Source: Magicicada septendecula (taxonomy: Eukaryota; Arthropoda; Insecta; Hemiptera; Cicadidae). From it: a DNA stretch of 64,000 nt. The stretch covers positions 314,649,986 through 314,713,985 of the forward strand of contig CM068367.1 in assembly GCA_034769895.1 (NCBI GenBank). The letters run 5' to 3'. A program made the translations under genes and the position numbers. Below, one piece after another: positions 60,601 through 64,000 of the stretch (position 1 is the first letter of the stretch; every line of letters starts with the position of its first letter). The notes under the pieces are model-generated. The model did no database searches. It was not told where the DNA came from and saw only the letters and a list, made by a program, of their open reading frames with translations.

Positions 60601-62224
60601 TTAGGAAAGTGAAATATATTTATGAATCTATAATGTAACAGTTACACGAGGTAAAACACGGGGAAGACAGAGGAAAACGTGAAAAGATGAAATATCATCG
60701 ACTGTAAAGAGAAAAAAAAATAAAACCGATAGAAGCTAAATTATTAGGAAAATATAAGAAAGCGTGGAGTAAATTTGAAAACGCACCTGAATTGCAATCG
60801 ATTAAACCTCGTCCTCAGGAAGAAAATGAATAAAAAAAGGGAATATGAAACTAATAGAAGATAGCAGTAATAGATGAGCTTAGTAGTAAATGTAAACGAG
60901 TCAGTGTACGTAAATTACTGGTGGACATAAATTACTTTGTCTTTTAAACATGGCTCTGATTTTCACACTGTATTGTGTGGTTAATGTGTTACTTCCTGAT
61001 TACGCCAAGGGTGTTAAAAGCAGTGAATTCTCTAGAAAGCTATTAATTGATTACACTGCAAGATGCATTGTTTAAATTGGCAGATCTCATTAGACGGTAG
61101 CACATAATGTTCAATCATTTTGTTGTGATGTTTGTCTTGCAAGCTTACGGTGTGGTAAATTATTAGAAAAAATTTACAGGCATTGCACAAATGCAACGCA
61201 CAGAGAAGGGCATTGAAAATGCTTCAATAAATCTAATATACGTATATATGTTCATTTACCAATGTACAGATTATAAGTTAAATGTAGTCGCATTCATAAG
61301 CGAAGTTTTATATGTATACTACGTTATTGACAACAAAGAAGTAGTTTCTATGGAAACTCACCGGTTCCCATTTTCGATCACGCACCAGCGGTCGTTTTCA
61401 AATGTGCGACACGTCCTTATAAACATTTTCAATGTTAAAATATCAATCGGATATATGGGCTGAGTACACTACTTGTACACTGCACAAATTTTGAGACATA
61501 TTCAAACAAGAAGTAATGAAAAGTAGTAAAAGTAATCTTAGAAATCTATTTTTGGAACTGTTTATGATTCCTAAAAAAGGATCTTCTTCAAATAACTGAT
61601 TACAATTCACATCTATGGTGCTTAAAAAACCTAACAAACGTGTTCACCAGGGGTATGCTTTCTACCGTACAAATCATTATTACGGACATCAAAGCATTTC
61701 ACAAGTAAACGATCACATCGTTAAAGCTCTTTTTAGTTAAAAGGTTTCACTTTTAGTCTCTTAATGTCTGCGTTAAACAGTTGAACACACTACAGCCAGA
61801 TGTTTTAGGTGTTTCTTTACTCATTTAATACAGTAATAAAAATGAGCTCAACGTATTCTAATACAGAATATTTTTTTGTATTAATTATTTGTATTGATAA
61901 CTCACACATTAGTATTTTTGTCAAAATAAACTTATTTTTAAATTGTTTTAGTTATGTAACGTTTCTTTGTGTTTATATAGCATAGCACTGAATCTAAAAA
62001 TTATTTTTCACTTTTTAGAGCTTCTGATAAAGTAATTTCAGGTGTGTTTAAATCTTTTTCTCATTTTTGAAGTGTTCTCATCTCATCATCGTATTAACAG
62101 CAAAAGTTCTAATAAAAAGTGAATATTATATAATATTTCAAACATTTTATTTGTAAAATAATTCAATCTTTTAAACGTTTTGGATTTTGTCTCAAATAAT
62201 ATTTGTGTGTGTGTGTGTGTCAAT
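57690..62224. other. Intergenic stretch, no gene recognised
   Basis: AT-rich. A perfect 12-bp stem with a seven-base loop lies at 58,814-58,844. Short frames at 59,554-59,820 overlap on both strands in a slightly GC-richer patch. A (TG)n run ends at 62,220. TAGGCCTA at 59,271. Nothing coding is supported. Confidence 0.5.
58814..58844. repeat. Perfect inverted repeat (12-bp stem)
   Basis: attccatgtgtt (58,814-58,825), loop cgaaaca, then aacacatggaat (58,833-58,844). Confidence 0.8.
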
Positions 62225-62228
62225 ATAT

Positions 62229-62279
62229 TGTTACGTAATGCGGAACGTTCTATAAGTATCTCGAATATTCCAGTTGCAA

Positions 62280-62311
<32 letters not shown>

Positions 62312-62815
62312 CGTACATAATGTTGCTACTTTACGGTGAAAGACAATTTGAACGCGTCAACTATCGAGTCGCGACTATACAACTATACAGGGCCGTGACC
62401 ATACCGGCAACCCCAGTGGTTCAAGGACACTGTTTCTAGTGGACTCTCGAGAGCGCCTGTTTGTTTAACAAAGTGACAGATTATTCTGGCAATCAGCGGG
62501 GTATAAATACAGCCAATCAGCGACGGTCAAGTTAGTTATTGTCGCTCGATTACACAGTGATTACACGGTACGTTTAAGTGGCGAAGTATTACGTGTTTTA
62601 TAATTGTGCTAAACAATTGTAATACAATTGTGTTTTATATCAGTTAACATTTTTATTGCGTGTGAACAATTTTTATTTGGTTTGTTGTAAGAGTCTGTCT
62701 TGTTAATTACAAACTGTTCAATTGTGATAATTAAAGCTGGTGATTAGTGACGTAATTGGTGTCTTGTATTTTGTTTTCCACTGTACCACACGACGATCAG
62801 TAGACCGTCGTAACG
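62229..62815 (+). mobile_element. Probable solo LTR (Ty3/gypsy-like), 587 bp
   Basis: Starts tgttacg and ends cgtaacg, an inverted repeat with one mismatch at the outermost base. It is flanked by atat on both sides (62,225-62,228 and 62,816-62,819), consistent with a four-base target duplication, though the flank is low-complexity. Inside are a TATA box (62,501-62,510), an initiator-like tcaagttagtt about 20-25 bases further on, and ataattaaag (62,727) as a possible polyadenylation signal, in the order expected of U3-R-U5. A TG microsatellite lies in the U3-like part. No internal coding region is adjacent, so it would be a solo LTR left by recombination. A host promoter is the main alternative. 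Confidence 0.55.
62501..62510 (+). promoter_or_regulatory. TATA box
   Basis: gtataaatac, between two ccaatcag-like/caatcagcg sequences (62,490 and 62,513). It is the clearest core promoter element in the window and would start transcription near 62,530. Confidence 0.6.
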
Positions 62816-62819
62816 ATAT

Positions 62820-63148
62820 AAATTTGTTTATGTCGATATAAAGCATATTGCTATTTTTGTAGCCTATATTTTATTTTTATTGTTTTTAATCCGATTTCTA
62901 TAATTGAGTGCCTTTGCTAGTTTTAAGATTCTCTAGTTAACATCTGCTAGTCTGACATTTCCTTTTAAATAAACTACAGTATATCAGCAATTTGGACTGA
63001 TAACACGTTTACGTTTGTATCTTTTGCATTTTTTGACTTTTTGGAAACATCTTTTTAACTCTCAAGCTTCTGTCCTCTTGATCTATCCTCGTAGACAGCA
63101 TGTGGAAGTAGTAGATCACATAACGAAGCAAGCTACGTTGTTTAGTGA
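62820..63148. other. Unassigned stretch between the LTR and an open frame
   Basis: AT-rich sequence with no recognised element. Confidence 0.5.
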
Positions 63149-63166
63149 GTGAACCCTAACAATAAT

Positions 63167-63550
63167 ATGGTAATTCTAAACGTCAGCAAGTTGAGCTTTC
63201 ATGCTGAACGTACGACGACCACAAGTAGTTATCCAACTACTACGTCATCAAGGTTTTATTCTGCTGATTCGGCATTTATTTACAACGTGCTCTGCCTAGT
63301 CAGATTGATGTTACAACAAAGATTTATGACGGTCAGTGTTCTAGACGTCGCGTCGTTCACAAATATATTGTACCCATTGGAATACTTTGTTTATAGACAC
63401 ACGGACGACAATTACATAACATCTGTTTTGCAAAGCGTACCGGAGATAAAAGCATGTACTAAATTTCGATTACCCATGGCAGTGACGAATGTTGGGAAAA
63501 CTTTTTTGGGTAAGAACGCGATTTATGAGGACATAATTGTAAATTATTAA
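63167..63550 (+). CDS. Hypothetical 127-residue open frame, unrecognised
   Basis: The frame from ATG 63,167 to TAA 63,550 is long for this AT-rich DNA. The predicted protein has a Thr/Ser-rich segment near residues 15-28 (ERTTTTSSYPTTTSS), a mixed hydrophobic middle (FIYNVLCLVRLMLQQRF) and a C-terminus ending KNAIYEDIIVNY. I see no known domain, signal peptide or catalytic motif. About 150 bases downstream is a run of 27 A, which could be a retrotransposition tail; the frame may then belong to a retrocopy or retroelement. It might also be a chance frame or a single exon of a host gene. Its position 350 bases after a promoter-bearing LTR could give it transcription. Confidence 0.25.
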   Translation: MVILNVSKLSFHAERTTTTSSYPTTTSSRFYSADSAFIYNVLCLVRLMLQQRFMTVSVLDVASFTNILYPLEYFVYRHTDDNYITSVLQSVPEIKACTKFRLPMAVTNVGKTFLGKNAIYEDIIVNY

Positions 63551-63703
63551 TACTGTAGTCTTAAATACTGACAAAGAACTCATTTAATAACAAATTCTTT
63601 AGAAATATACAAAAATATTTTTAAAAAATGTTTTTTGAGTGTCTTTCTATAAAAACTTTAAAAAGTAGTTTCGATTATATTAAATAGTGTTAAACATTTT
63701 TTC

Positions 63704-63730
63704 AAAAAAAAAAAAAAAAAAAAAAAAAAA
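63704..63730 (+). repeat. Poly(A) run, 27 bases
   Basis: An uninterrupted A tract. No AATAAA lies in the usual 10-30 bases before it, and I found no target duplication, so its origin as a retroposon tail is only a possibility. Confidence 0.95.
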
Positions 63731-64000
63731 CCAGACAGATAACATATAACAACATTTTATTGCCACTGTTTGCGACTTCGTATTTTATTTTAAAACATGA
63801 TTTGAAGAACATTTCCATTAGAATCTGTTATCATTTCTTAAGGACAGTGTTCAATCTAACTGTAATACGGTCTGTAAGAAAGACATCTCCCCCGCAACTT
63901 ATAATTAGGCTCCAAAGTGGCGGCGACTACAATAATGCTGATTCCATATGATTTCTAAGGTGATTGTAAAATAAAATATTTTTTAAATAATTTTATAAAT
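63731..64000. other. Unassigned end of window
   Basis: AT-rich, no feature supported. Confidence 0.5.

Overview
This is a piece of a large, repeat-rich, AT-rich eukaryotic nuclear genome. Its retroelement families, short introns and tRNA-derived SINE fit an insect. The cockroach/termite lineage is a reasonable guess from the style of the decayed retrotransposon tails, but the sequence does not prove it. I recognise no conventional host protein-coding gene, rRNA gene, functional tRNA gene, CRISPR array or bacterial-type operon. What can be supported is almost entirely mobile DNA in various stages of decay, set in long stretches of unassigned AT-rich sequence.

Layout. 1-7.66 kb: AT-rich, unassigned. 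7.66-8.29 kb: a deleted PIF/Harbinger-type DNA element that keeps the N-terminal part of its nuclease gene. 13.5-15.46 kb: two decayed non-LTR retrotransposon pieces on the minus strand, one a 1.5-kb Jockey-like reverse transcriptase. 16.7 kb: another retroelement tail. 18.4 kb: a (TAC)n array next to a hAT-like terminus. 22.77-24.3 kb: four GC-rich, mutually related, exon-like blocks with good splice sites, all with lengths divisible by three. 30.75-31.17 kb: a foldback element with CA/TG repeats in its loop. 31.5-33.9 kb: three more retroelement tails. 35.1-37.9 kb: a young Penelope-like element arranged as a 990-bp inverted repeat, carrying a GIY-YIG endonuclease, a broken reverse transcriptase and hammerhead-ribozyme-like motifs. 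38.5 and 41.9-42.3 kb: an inverted pair of homologous retroelement tails. 39.25-39.52 kb: a complete tRNA-derived SINE with a 13-bp target-site duplication. 53.24-55.48 kb: a DNA transposon with 32-bp terminal inverted repeats, many internal copies of the terminal motif, and a decayed two-exon gene. 56.59-57.33 kb: the 3' end of an R1-clade retrotransposon sitting inside an (AGT)n microsatellite. 62.23-62.82 kb: a probable solo LTR. 63.1-63.7 kb: an unassigned reading frame followed by a 27-base A run.

The parts do not form a pathway. They record repeated insertion, truncation and inversion. The most unusual items are the duplicated exon-like blocks at 22.8-24.3 kb, the near-identical inverted Penelope pair with its ribozyme-like ends, the 53.2-55.5 kb transposon, whose terminal motif recurs many times near its ends, and 22 copies of the palindrome TAGGCCTA scattered through the window.
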